From Leptotrichia sp. oral taxon 215 (GTDB taxonomy: Bacteria; Fusobacteriota; Fusobacteriia; Fusobacteriales; Leptotrichiaceae): 9,458 bases of DNA. Under the pieces are notes generated by a model. That model did no database searches. It was not told where the DNA came from and was given only the letters and a program-made list of their open reading frames with translations. Where the stretch lies: positions 1 through 9,458 of the forward strand of contig CAJPML010000018.1 of the NCBI GenBank assembly GCA_905371725.1, given 5' to 3'. Both the position numbers and the translations under genes were made by a program. Shown here one piece after another: positions 1-7,196 of this stretch; position 1 is the stretch's first letter, and each line of letters opens with the position of its first letter.

Positions 1-26
1 AATGACTTTTCCTAAATTCATTTCCT

Positions 27-43
27 ATTTTACATTGTAAAAT
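27..43. repeat. perfect 17-bp palindrome
   Basis: The sequence ATTTTACATTGTAAAAT has two 8-base arms around a single central T. With a one-base centre it is a poor RNA hairpin and looks more like a binding site for a dimeric DNA-binding protein, but at this AT content chance is a real alternative. It lies outside any gene. On the minus strand an ATG at 21-19 opens a frame that runs off the window, so the palindrome could be an operator for a gene further left. Nothing in the window confirms that. Confidence 0.35.
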
Positions 44-89
44 TTTAAATAATTCAAAAATATAGTTTTTCACATTAATTTTAAGTTTT

Positions 90-106
90 CTTTTTGAGAC
101 AGTCCC
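90..106. mobile_element. possible insertion-sequence terminal inverted repeat (single end)
   Basis: The plus strand reads CTTTTTGAGACAGTCCC; read inward on the minus strand this is GGGACTGTCTCAAAAAG. From memory, ends starting GGGACTGTCTC occur in some IS families such as IS1182-like elements; this was not checked. If so, the element would lie to the left and only its outermost 100 or so bases are in view. No transposase codons are visible in 1-89 and no second copy of the repeat occurs in the window. It could be a solo relic or coincidence. Confidence 0.25.
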
Positions 107-146
107 TTTTTATATAATTAAAATGTTTAGTATCAACTTATATCAG

Positions 147-1400
147 TTATTCATCCTCAACCTTCCTATCCATCCAGTCCTTTCCTTCTATCATTCTTGT
201 AACGACCATTGAAGCGACAGCATCTCCTGTAGAGTTCAGCCATGTGGCAGGAGGGTCTACCAGAAATCCTATAGTTGCTATGATAGGAAAAGCTTCCATT
301 GGGAAACCGAATAAATTTATAATAAGCATTTCTCCAATAAGTCCTCCTCCAGGTACTCCGGACATTACAACACCACCTAATACTGAAACGACAATGGCTA
401 TCAGATAAGTCCCTATTCCTGAGAAGTCCTTTCCAAATATACCGAACAGGAAGGAAATCTTCAGTATGGAAGAAAGACAGGTTCCGTCCATATGCATTGT
501 GGCACCGATAGGCAGAATAATTTCCCTTATGTCTTTAGGTACTCCCATTTTTTTAGTTGCTTCCAAGTTTACAGGCAGGGTTGCGATAGAGCTCTGAGTA
601 GCTAAAGATGTAATGGAAGGATTTAAAATATTTCCAAAGAAAGTACTGACACCTCTTTTCCCGCCTGCATAAAAGGAATAGGCTGCAAATGCCGCGAAAA
701 AGTAGAATATACATATTGGATAGTAAATAACCATGGCTTTTGCATACGAACCGAGCAATTGAGGACCAAATTCCCCTATAAGTGAGGCAAAGTAGGCACC
801 AAGTCCGATAGGAGCATAATACATAATAATTTCAATAAATTTCATCATAACTTTTGAAAGTTTTTCAAGCCCTGCAGCTATGGATTTGTTTTCATCATCC
901 ACTAAACTTACACATGTTCCGAACAGTACTGAAAAGACTATTAATGGCAGCATATTTGATTTTGAAAATAATCCGGAAAAGTCAGAAACGGTAATAGCTT
1001 TTACAAATTGTTCTCCAAGGCTGACGGTTTCCACAGATTCAGGAGCGGAAATGGCTATATTTGTACCTGCGGCAGGTGGAAATATCTTAACAACCAAAAT
1101 TATTATGACTGAGGCAATGGCTCCTGTAACAACGAATGTTAGAAGCATATAACCTAAAATCATACCAAGCCTTTTCATGTTAATCATGCTTCCGACTGCA
1201 CTTGAAATTGTTACAAATACGAGCGGAACTACTGCAGTAAACATAAGATTAATGAAAATGTCTCCAAAAGGCTTTAAAATAGTAGCCTTTTCCTTAAGAA
1301 TGACTCCAATCACACTTCCTACGGCTATTCCTGATAATAAAAGAATAGGAAAGGAATAGTTTTCCCAGAAAGTGTTTTTTCTGTTTTCAGTTTTTCCCAT
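147..1400 (-). CDS. dicarboxylate/amino acid:cation symporter (SLC1/DAACS family)
   Basis: This 417-residue protein is a sodium- or proton-coupled symporter of the inner membrane, of the usual family length. Hydrophobic segments fit the family plan of eight helices and two re-entrant hairpins. Visible landmarks are the serine-rich hairpin 1 tip (TQSSIATLP, residues 268-276), the TM7 motif HMDGT (303-307, usually NMDGT), the hairpin 2 tip GVPGGG (348-353) and the TM8 motif DPPATWLNSTGD (382-393). Aligned without gaps to archaeal GltPh, D382, T386, N389 and D393 match D394, T398, N401 and D405. A385 replaces the arginine (R397) that binds the side-chain carboxylate of aspartate. I infer a neutral amino acid or other non-acidic substrate. 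The start is supported by AGGAGGC at 1407-1413 on the minus strand. The gene is monocistronic within view and divergent from uvrB. Confidence 0.93.
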   Translation of the reverse strand: MGKTENRKNTFWENYSFPILLLSGIAVGSVIGVILKEKATILKPFGDIFINLMFTAVVPLVFVTISSAVGSMINMKRLGMILGYMLLTFVVTGAIASVIIILVVKIFPPAAGTNIAISAPESVETVSLGEQFVKAITVSDFSGLFSKSNMLPLIVFSVLFGTCVSLVDDENKSIAAGLEKLSKVMMKFIEIIMYYAPIGLGAYFASLIGEFGPQLLGSYAKAMVIYYPICIFYFFAAFAAYSFYAGGKRGVSTFFGNILNPSITSLATQSSIATLPVNLEATKKMGVPKDIREIILPIGATMHMDGTCLSSILKISFLFGIFGKDFSGIGTYLIAIVVSVLGGVVMSGVPGGGLIGEMLIINLFGFPMEAFPIIATIGFLVDPPATWLNSTGDAVASMVVTRMIEGKDWMDRKVEDE

Positions 1401-1465
1401 AAAAACGCCTCCTATATTCTAATTTTGAATCTAAAAAATTCATTTTTGCTATATTTCTTAGTTAA

Positions 1466-1493
1466 AGTATAGCATGATTTTATAAATTGACAA
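1466..1493 (-). promoter_or_regulatory. sigma-70-type promoter for the symporter gene
   Basis: Read on the minus strand, TTGTCA (1493-1488) and TATACT (1471-1466) are separated by 16 bp, each with five of six consensus bases. TGC directly before the -10 box gives an extended -10. Predicted transcription starts near 1459, leaving a leader of about 58 nt that contains the AGGAGGC ribosome binding site. No clear operator or riboswitch is visible. Confidence 0.6.
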
Positions 1494-1610
1494 ATATATA
1501 ATTGAGAATTTTATCATTTACAGCATAAATACATATTCTATATGGAAATAGTTCACGCAAATCAAATATTCATAAGGAATTATATGTTTTTATCGTGTCA
1601 GATTTCTTTA

Positions 1611-1639
1611 TTGATTTTATTAGTTAAATTTTATATAAT
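1611..1639 (+). promoter_or_regulatory. sigma-70-type promoter for uvrB
   Basis: TTGATT (1611-1616) and a perfect TATAAT (1634-1639) are separated by exactly 17 bp. Transcription should start near 1646, about 34 nt before the uvrB ATG. The ribosome binding site AAGGAAGG lies at 1663-1670, nine bases before the start. I see no LexA-type SOS box overlapping this promoter. Confidence 0.7.
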
Positions 1640-1679
1640 TATAAGAAATAAAGGGTAAATTGAAGGAAGGAAAATAAAA

Positions 1680-3653
1680 ATGGATTTTAAGATACATTCA
1701 AAGTTTCAGCCTACAGGAGATCAGCCGCAGGCAATAGATAAAATAGTCGAAAACATTGAAAACGGTATTACAGATCAGATTCTTCTCGGAGTTACAGGAT
1801 CCGGAAAGACATTTACAGTGGCAAATGTAATCGAAAGGATAAACAGACCTGCATTAATAATGGCTCCGAATAAGACGCTGGCGGCCCAGCTTTATAATGA
1901 ATATAAGCAGTTTTTTCCTGAAAATGCAGTGGAATACTTTGTTTCCTATTATGACTACTACCAGCCGGAAGCATATATAATGCAGACGGACACATATATA
2001 GAAAAAGATTCTTCAATAAATGATGAAATAGATAAGTTAAGACATGCGGCAACAGCAGCCCTCCTAAATCGTCGTGATGTAATAATAGTGGCTTCTGTTT
2101 CGGCAATATATGGACTGGGATCTCCTGAAGCATATAAAAAACGGTCAATTCCAATTGATGCGGCAACAGGTTTTGATAGAAATGAGCTAATCAGAAGGCT
2201 GATTTCCCTTAGATATGAAAGAAATGATATTGCCTTCGAGAGGGGAAAGTTCAGAGTGAAGGGAGATGTACTTGATTTACATCCAAGTTATCAGGATACA
2301 GGATACAGATTTGAATTTTTTGGAGATGACCTTGAGAGCATTTCAGAAATCAATACTCTTACAGGACAGAAAATAAGGGATATACAGAGACTTACAATAA
2401 TGCCTGCAACGCACTATCTGTCAATCGAAGATTCTGAAAAGATGTTTGAAAGTATAAAGTCTGAGCTGCATGACAGGATTGCTTTTTTTGAAAGACAGAA
2501 CAAACTTCTGGAAGCGCAGAGAATCAAACAGAGAACAGAATATGACCTTGAAATGATAGCTGAAATAGGATACTGCAAAGGAGTAGAAAATTATTCGAGA
2601 TATTTGACAGGAAAGCTTGAGGGAGAAGCACCGGATACTCTTCTGGATTATTTTCCTGATGATATGGTAGTTTTCCTTGATGAGTCACATATATCAGTTC
2701 CTCAGATAAACGGAATGTACAAGGGGGACAGGGCAAGAAAGGAATCTCTTGTAAATAACGGCTTCCGTCTTCCAAGTGCTTTTGATAACAGACCTCTCAA
2801 GTTTGAAGAGTTTTTTGCAAAGGTTCCTCAAGTAGTGTATATATCAGCCACTCCGAGCGATTATGAACTGGAGCAGTCAAAGGAAGAAATAATCGAGCAG
2901 CTTGTAAGGCCTACAGGAATTGTTGAACCGGACATTGAAATAAGACCTACAAAAAATCAGATTGATGATCTGATGGATGAAATAAAAACAAGGACTGTAA
3001 AGAAAGAAAGGGTTCTTGTAACAACACTTACGAAGAAAATGGCTGAAGAGCTGACAGACTATTATCTGGAATATGGAATAAAGGTAAAATACATGCACTC
3101 AGATATTGATACACTTGAAAGAACAGAGATAATAAGAGGACTTAGAAAAGGTGAATTTGATGTACTTGTAGGAATAAACCTCCTTAGGGAAGGACTGGAT
3201 ATTCCTGAAGTTTCACTTGTGGCAATACTTGAAGCAGACAAGGAAGGATACCTGCGTTCAAGACGTTCGCTAATTCAGACGATGGGAAGGGCGGCAAGAA
3301 ACGTGAACGGGCAGGTTATCCTGTATGCAGATACTGTTACAGGCTCCATGAAGGAAGCAATAGATGAAGTCGAACGTCGTAGAAAAGTTCAGGAACAGTA
3401 TAATATTGACAATAATATCAATCCTAAATCAATTGAGAGGGAAATTGCCGAATCAATTGTAGATTATGAAATCGTAAAAGAAGACAGCATAAACAAAATT
3501 AAGAAGAATTATAAGAGCCAGGCAGAAATTGAGAAGGAAATTAAACATCTTGATAAACAGATTAAGAAACTGGCTGAAGAGCTTAATTTTGAAGAGGCGA
3601 TAAAACTTCGTGATAAAATGAATGAACTGAAAAAACTGTTGCTGGAGTTATAA
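1680..3653 (+). CDS. uvrB: excinuclease ABC subunit UvrB
   Basis: UvrB is the damage-verifying helicase-like subunit of nucleotide excision repair. It is loaded by UvrA, opens DNA at the lesion and recruits UvrC for dual incision. At 657 residues it is full length. Visible are the Walker A motif GVTGSGKT (37-44), the aromatic beta-hairpin YYDYYQPEAY (90-99) that inserts between strands, the DESH Walker B box (334-337), helicase motif V around GINLLREGLDIPEV (498-511), motif VI QTMGRAARN (533-541) and a C-terminal UVR coiled-coil motif (about 618-653) that contacts UvrC. All key residues are intact. AAGGAAGG nine bases upstream supports the start. uvrA and uvrC are not in the window. The gene has its own promoter in the divergent region and may head the transcript that continues into the Spx-like gene 106 bp downstream. 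Confidence 0.98.
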   Translation: MDFKIHSKFQPTGDQPQAIDKIVENIENGITDQILLGVTGSGKTFTVANVIERINRPALIMAPNKTLAAQLYNEYKQFFPENAVEYFVSYYDYYQPEAYIMQTDTYIEKDSSINDEIDKLRHAATAALLNRRDVIIVASVSAIYGLGSPEAYKKRSIPIDAATGFDRNELIRRLISLRYERNDIAFERGKFRVKGDVLDLHPSYQDTGYRFEFFGDDLESISEINTLTGQKIRDIQRLTIMPATHYLSIEDSEKMFESIKSELHDRIAFFERQNKLLEAQRIKQRTEYDLEMIAEIGYCKGVENYSRYLTGKLEGEAPDTLLDYFPDDMVVFLDESHISVPQINGMYKGDRARKESLVNNGFRLPSAFDNRPLKFEEFFAKVPQVVYISATPSDYELEQSKEEIIEQLVRPTGIVEPDIEIRPTKNQIDDLMDEIKTRTVKKERVLVTTLTKKMAEELTDYYLEYGIKVKYMHSDIDTLERTEIIRGLRKGEFDVLVGINLLREGLDIPEVSLVAILEADKEGYLRSRRSLIQTMGRAARNVNGQVILYADTVTGSMKEAIDEVERRRKVQEQYNIDNNINPKSIEREIAESIVDYEIVKEDSINKIKKNYKSQAEIEKEIKHLDKQIKKLAEELNFEEAIKLRDKMNELKKLLLEL

Positions 3654-3709
3654 AACGGCAGATAGAAAAATGGCTAAAAAATTAGGAACATTATTAATTT
3701 ATGTAATAT

Positions 3710-3715
3710 TATAAT
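3710..3715 (+). promoter_or_regulatory. possible -10 box upstream of the Spx/ArsC-like gene
   Basis: A perfect TATAAT sits 44 bp before the next gene, in the 106-bp gap after uvrB. No good -35 box or extended -10 TGN accompanies it, and the surroundings are so AT-rich that a chance match is likely. If real, it would give the small gene and those following it a separate start site. No GC-rich hairpin with a U tract follows uvrB. Confidence 0.25.
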
Positions 3716-3759
3716 TTTTAATAACTTAAATAAAAAATAAAGAAATTAAGGAGAAAAAA

Positions 3760-4110
3760 ATGAGAGTATACTGTTATCCAACATGTGGAACTTGTAAAAA
3801 AGCCTTTAAATGGCTTGATGAAAATAAAATTGGTTATGAAAAAAGACATATTGTGGAAGCAAAGCTTACTGTAAAGGAAGTTGAGGATATTTACAAAAAA
3901 AGCGGACTTCCTATTCAGAAAATGTTTAATACAAGCGGGAGAGTCTATAAAGAACTGAATTTGAAAGAAAAACTGAAGGATATGACTGAAAAGGAAAAAC
4001 TGGAACTGCTTGCTTCCGATGGAATGCTATTGAAAAGGCCTATTCTTGTAAACAGGACATTTGCACTTATTGGATTCAAGGAAGATGAATACAGGGAAAA
4101 ACTGTTATAA
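3760..4110 (+). CDS. Spx/ArsC-like thioredoxin-fold protein (arsC-related, YusI-like)
   Basis: This 116-residue cytoplasmic protein belongs to the arsenate reductase-related family, which includes ArsC, Spx, MgsR, YffB and YusI. It carries an N-terminal redox-type CxxC (C9-G-T-C12, within CYPTCGTCKKA) after the first beta strand, a central NTSGRVYKELNL segment (57-68) and the conserved KRP (92-94) before strand 3, where the family arginine sits. The length is nearer the short YusI-type members than Spx (about 131), and it lacks an Spx-like C-terminal tail. I therefore favour a redox-active thiol protein or oxidoreductase of unknown substrate over a transcriptional regulator, though RNA polymerase binding cannot be excluded. 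There are no ars genes nearby to support arsenate reduction. AAGGAG at 3748-3753 supports the start. Confidence 0.85.
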   Translation: MRVYCYPTCGTCKKAFKWLDENKIGYEKRHIVEAKLTVKEVEDIYKKSGLPIQKMFNTSGRVYKELNLKEKLKDMTEKEKLELLASDGMLLKRPILVNRTFALIGFKEDEYREKLL

Positions 4111-4142
4111 AAAATAAGAAAAAATCTAACAGGTGAAAAAAT

Positions 4143-4688
4143 ATGGAAATGAAAAAAGAAAATATAAAAAAAGAAGGTATGATTTTAAATCATGGGCTGC
4201 TGATAACCGTGTTTACCGTTATTTATTTTATATTTCAGCAGTTTATATATCCTTTCGTGTATATAATTCTAGTATTAACTATAGTAACTTTAGGAAATAA
4301 AATTTCAAAAATTTTACCATTCTTAGAAATGTCAGAAATGGCAGAAGATATTTTTGTCAGTATAACTTTCCTTTTCTGTTTACTAATAGTAGCTGTAGTT
4401 TCATATTTTTTAGGTAAATGGACAGAAAAGGAGTTAAAAAGAACGAATAAATATATATTGGGATTTATAATGTCAGCGATACTGTTCTATTTTATATATA
4501 AGTATTATACGGAAAAAGTAGATCCATATGCGATAATATTAGATTCGCTTAAAATAGTCTATTTATATTGTGGAGCAATGCATATAATTTTTTCAATAGG
4601 ACTTCTATTCGGTAAACGTATTAACATCCTGATAAATAAATTAAAAGAATATACGAAATTAAAAATGAAAATAGAAAAAAATAAATAG
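4143..4688 (+). CDS. hypothetical multi-pass membrane protein
   Basis: I do not recognise this 181-residue protein. It has a lysine-rich cytoplasmic-looking N terminus (1-12), hydrophobic stretches at about 17-50 (long enough for one or two helices), 70-90, 104-121 and 136-157, and a very basic C-terminal tail (158-181, many lysines). The likely picture is four or five helices with both charged ends probably inside. No catalytic or binding motif is evident. Leucine codon use differs from its neighbours: 12 of 23 leucines are TTA, while uvrB and the Spx-like gene mostly use CTT and CTG. This suggests a different history or weak selection. AGGTGA at 4131-4136, six bases before ATG, supports this start over the in-frame ATG two codons later. 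It begins 32 bp after the Spx-like gene and ends 47 bp before xseA. Confidence 0.75.
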   Translation: MEMKKENIKKEGMILNHGLLITVFTVIYFIFQQFIYPFVYIILVLTIVTLGNKISKILPFLEMSEMAEDIFVSITFLFCLLIVAVVSYFLGKWTEKELKRTNKYILGFIMSAILFYFIYKYYTEKVDPYAIILDSLKIVYLYCGAMHIIFSIGLLFGKRINILINKLKEYTKLKMKIEKNK

Positions 4689-4735
4689 GTTAATAATTCA
4701 GAAAAAAATAAAAAGGTAAGCAGAAGGGGGAAAGA

Positions 4736-6076
4736 ATGGAACAGACTATATTTTCAGTTAGTGAAGTAAACAGGGCAGTAAAACAGTATCTGGAAGGAAC
4801 TCCAACTTTCAGGAATATGTATATTCAGGGGGAACTGTCAAATATAACATATTACCGTTCGGGACATCTGTATTTTACATTGAAGGATGATAAGTCAAGC
4901 GTAAAATGTGCCATATTCAAGTATATTTATAAAAATATTCCAAATGACCTTAAAGAAGGGGATCATGTAAAAATAATGGGAAGTGCGACAGTGTACGAGG
5001 CAAACGGTTCTTTTCAGATAATTGCCGAAACGCTTGAAAAAACTAATAAGTTAGGCTCCCTGTTTGAAAAGCTTGAAATGCTTAAAAAGATGTATCTTGA
5101 AAAGGGATATTTTGATGATTCAAATAAAAAGCCGCTGCCCCAGCTTCCTGTAAATGTGGGAGTAGTAACGGCTGAAACAGGTGCGGCAATAAGGGATATA
5201 ATAAATACGACACATAAAAGATTCAGAAATATAAATATTTATCTCTACCCGGCAAAAGTTCAGGGGGAAGGTTCTGCAGCTGAAGTAGCTTCAGGGATAG
5301 AGTTTTTCAACAGAATGAAAAATGAAGGACAGCTTGATACAGATGTACTTATTGTTGGACGTGGCGGAGGAAGCATTGAGGATTTATGGTCTTTTAATGA
5401 AGAACCTGTAATAGAAGCAATCTTTAAATCGGAAATTCCTGTTATTTCAGCAGTAGGTCACGAAATTGACAATCTTCTTTCTGACCTTGTTGCAGACAGG
5501 AGAGCAGCAACTCCTACCCAGGCGGCAGAAATACTTATTCCTGTGAAGGAAGAACTGATAAATGCCCTTATACTTAGAAAAAATACTGTAAATAAGCTGC
5601 TTTTAAACAAAGTGGCATTCATGAAAAAGGAACTGGAACAGAGAAAAAACAGCTACTATATTAAGAATTTCGTAGGAACATTGAATGAGAAAAAATTCCA
5701 GCTGATGGAAAAGGAACAGAGAATAACAAGGGAACTTAAAAGAATTGTAGAAAAATCAAGGGAGCAGTTTGAGTATCGGAAAAAAAGATTTGACAAGGTT
5801 GACTTGAGATTTTTGATAAATGAGAAAAAAAAGCAGCTTGAAAGCCTTGAAAAACAGATAAATACTGAAATAAATGAAAAGCTGAAGGAACTTAGGAAGG
5901 AACTTCAGCTGAAAGCGGCAAAGCTTTCAAAATATTCGGTAAACGATATATTGAAGCAGGGCTATACAATAACAAGAAAAAATGGAAAAATTGTCAGACG
6001 TGGAATAGAATTAAGCAGATCAAATGTCATCGAGACAATGTTTGCTGATATGAAGGTAAAAAGTACAGTTAAATAA
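4736..6076 (+). CDS. xseA: exodeoxyribonuclease VII large subunit
   Basis: XseA is the catalytic subunit of exonuclease VII, which degrades single-stranded DNA from both ends to oligonucleotides and acts in repair and recombination. At 446 residues it is full length. An N-terminal OB fold (about 3-100, with GELSN at 32-36 and GHLYFTLKD at 43-51) binds DNA. The catalytic domain shows TGAAIRDI (148-155), GRGGGSIEDLWSFNEE (208-223) and AVGHEIDNLLSDLVADRRA (239-257). D154, R209, H242 and D245 appear to match the residues reported as essential in the E. coli enzyme. A lysine- and glutamate-rich coiled coil (about 275-395) is where small subunits dock in this family. The segment before TGAA reads TAE where TSP is usual. 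AAGGGGG at 4724-4730 supports the start. xseB, often next door, is absent from the window. Confidence 0.97.
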   Translation: MEQTIFSVSEVNRAVKQYLEGTPTFRNMYIQGELSNITYYRSGHLYFTLKDDKSSVKCAIFKYIYKNIPNDLKEGDHVKIMGSATVYEANGSFQIIAETLEKTNKLGSLFEKLEMLKKMYLEKGYFDDSNKKPLPQLPVNVGVVTAETGAAIRDIINTTHKRFRNINIYLYPAKVQGEGSAAEVASGIEFFNRMKNEGQLDTDVLIVGRGGGSIEDLWSFNEEPVIEAIFKSEIPVISAVGHEIDNLLSDLVADRRAATPTQAAEILIPVKEELINALILRKNTVNKLLLNKVAFMKKELEQRKNSYYIKNFVGTLNEKKFQLMEKEQRITRELKRIVEKSREQFEYRKKRFDKVDLRFLINEKKKQLESLEKQINTEINEKLKELRKELQLKAAKLSKYSVNDILKQGYTITRKNGKIVRRGIELSRSNVIETMFADMKVKSTVK

Positions 6077-6099
6077 AATATGAAAGCGAGGTATAAAGA

Positions 6100-6585
6100 A
6101 TGTCCAAAAGAGATAATTATTTATCATGGGATGAATATTTTATGGGAATAGCATTTCTGTCCGGTATGAGAAGCAAGGATCCGTCTACACAGGTCGGAGC
6201 ATGCATTATAGACGAGGATAAGAAAATAATAGGAATCGGATATAACGGATTTCCGATGGGAAGTTCTGACGACAGCATGCCATGGGATAAAGAAGGCGAT
6301 TTTTTAAATACAAAATATCCATATGTTGTACATGCTGAACTGAACGCTATTCTTAACAGTATAAAATCATTGAAAAACTGCACTATTTATGTGACACATT
6401 TTCCATGTAATGAATGTGCAAAAGCAATAGTACAGTCAGGAATAAAAAAAGTGATATATTTTTCCGATAAGCACAAGTCGCTTGATTCTACAAAGGCTTC
6501 AAGAAGGATTTTTGAAAATGCGGGAGTTAAAACGGAACATCTTAAAATGGAAAAAGAGAAAATAAATATAATATTTAAGGATTGA
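6100..6585 (+). CDS. deoxycytidylate (dCMP) deaminase, ComEB family
   Basis: This is a zinc-dependent deaminase that converts dCMP to dUMP, the substrate of thymidylate synthase, in the cytoplasm. The 161-residue length fits the ComEB/dCMP deaminase group. Zinc and catalytic residues are all visible: HAE at 78-80 (H78 binds zinc, E80 shuttles protons) and PCNEC at 102-106 (C103 and C106 bind zinc). The STQVGA (29-34) and GYNGFP (47-52) motifs separate it from cytidine and tRNA adenosine deaminases. GAGGT at 6088-6092 lies seven bases before the ATG. The gene starts 23 bp after xseA, so the two are probably cotranscribed. Its stop codon overlaps the -35 box of the next promoter. No competence genes adjoin it, so the ComEB name should not be taken to mean a role in DNA uptake. 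Confidence 0.93.
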   Translation: MSKRDNYLSWDEYFMGIAFLSGMRSKDPSTQVGACIIDEDKKIIGIGYNGFPMGSSDDSMPWDKEGDFLNTKYPYVVHAELNAILNSIKSLKNCTIYVTHFPCNECAKAIVQSGIKKVIYFSDKHKSLDSTKASRRIFENAGVKTEHLKMEKEKINIIFKD

Positions 6586-6610
6586 GAAAAAATCAATATT
6601 AGTATATAAT
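6582..6610 (+). promoter_or_regulatory. sigma-70-type promoter for the ECF transporter operon
   Basis: TTGAGA (6582-6587) and a perfect TATAAT (6605-6610) are separated by exactly 17 bp. The -35 box overlaps the dCMP deaminase stop codon (TGA, 6583-6585). Transcription should start near 6617, leaving a leader of only about 28 nt, too short for a known vitamin riboswitch. Regulation, if any, would need a protein or come from upstream read-through. Confidence 0.65.
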
Positions 6611-6644
6611 AACAAAGTAAGAAAAATTATAAGAGGTGATATAA

Positions 6645-7187
6645 ATGGAAGAAAAATCAATTAAAAAAGTAGTGGCTATGGGAATAGGAGCGGCAGTCTA
6701 CATAGTATTGTCAAGGTTTGCGGCAATTCCAACTCCAATTCCAAATACTACATTACAGGTAACTTATGCCTTTCTGGCATTAATGGCTTTCGTATACGGT
6801 CCGATAGTTGGACTGGGGATAGGGTTTATAGGGCATACGCTTAATGATATGGTGTCTTATGGAAATGTATGGTTCAGCTGGGTTCTGGCAACTGCATTTT
6901 TCGGATTATGTATGGGACTTTTAGGAAAAATAATCAAGGTTGAAAATTTCGATAAGGCAAAAGTTGTAAAATTTATAGTAGGAGATATAATTATAAGTTT
7001 ACTGACTTGGGTAGCTATAGCACCTGTTCTGGATATTGTAATATACAAGGAACCACAGGGAAAAGTATTTGTACAGGGATTTGCTGCGGCATTGAGTAAT
7101 GCTTCTGTTGTTGCAATTTTAGGAACCGTTCTGATATTTGCTTTCTCAAAAACAATTGTAAGTAAAGGAAGCCTGAAACAGGAATAG
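6645..7187 (+). CDS. ECF transporter S component, UPF0397 / ECF-ribofla_trS family
   Basis: This 180-residue integral membrane protein is the substrate-binding S component of an energy-coupling factor (ECF) transporter. Hydrophobic stretches near 8-26, 38-52, 54-68, 75-97, 108-130 and 145-168 fit the six-helix S fold. Family features include the loop IPTPIPNTTLQV (28-39) and GFIGHTLNDMVSYG (60-73). The alanine- and glycine-rich first helix (AMGIGAAVY, 11-19) is where S components pack against EcfT. As I recall, Pfam names this family a riboflavin S component, but no riboflavin riboswitch or biosynthesis gene is nearby, so I treat the substrate as unknown. GAGGTGA just upstream (6633-6639) supports the start. 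It heads an operon with its own ATPase and T genes, i.e. a dedicated (group I) system. Confidence 0.88.
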   Translation: MEEKSIKKVVAMGIGAAVYIVLSRFAAIPTPIPNTTLQVTYAFLALMAFVYGPIVGLGIGFIGHTLNDMVSYGNVWFSWVLATAFFGLCMGLLGKIIKVENFDKAKVVKFIVGDIIISLLTWVAIAPVLDIVIYKEPQGKVFVQGFAAALSNASVVAILGTVLIFAFSKTIVSKGSLKQE

Positions 7188-7196
7188 CTTTAAACG

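Noticed and set aside
107..146. Intrinsic terminator after the symporter gene
   Set aside because: On the minus strand no GC-containing hairpin followed by a U run is found; GGGACTGTCTC can form only a four-pair stem followed by A residues.
880..1359. Two plus-strand open frames (880-1152 and 1177-1359) opposite the symporter gene
   Set aside because: They are antisense shadows of a well-supported gene; their protein sequences have no domain character and no convincing ribosome binding sites.
1487..1516. TTGACA on the plus strand as an extra uvrB promoter
   Set aside because: No acceptable -10 box at 16-18 bp spacing (best four of six). The same bases serve better as the -35 of the minus-strand promoter, and uvrB has a better promoter at 1611-1639.
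1532..1544. Palindrome CATAT-TCT-ATATG in the divergent region as an operator
   Set aside because: Five-base AT-rich arms are expected by chance here, and it overlaps neither predicted promoter.
1813..3098. Three minus-strand open frames opposite uvrB
   Set aside because: They overlap a full-length conserved uvrB and have low-complexity Leu/Phe/His/Pro-rich translations typical of antisense frames.
3760..4110. Annotating the small CxxC protein as arsenate reductase or as Spx
   Set aside because: No arsenic genes are nearby to support arsenate reduction. The protein is shorter than Spx and lacks an Spx-like C-terminal tail, so only the broader family is justified.
6586..6644. Riboswitch ahead of the ECF S gene
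   Set aside because: Only 59 bp lie between the deaminase and S genes, and the predicted leader is about 28 nt with no conserved aptamer features.
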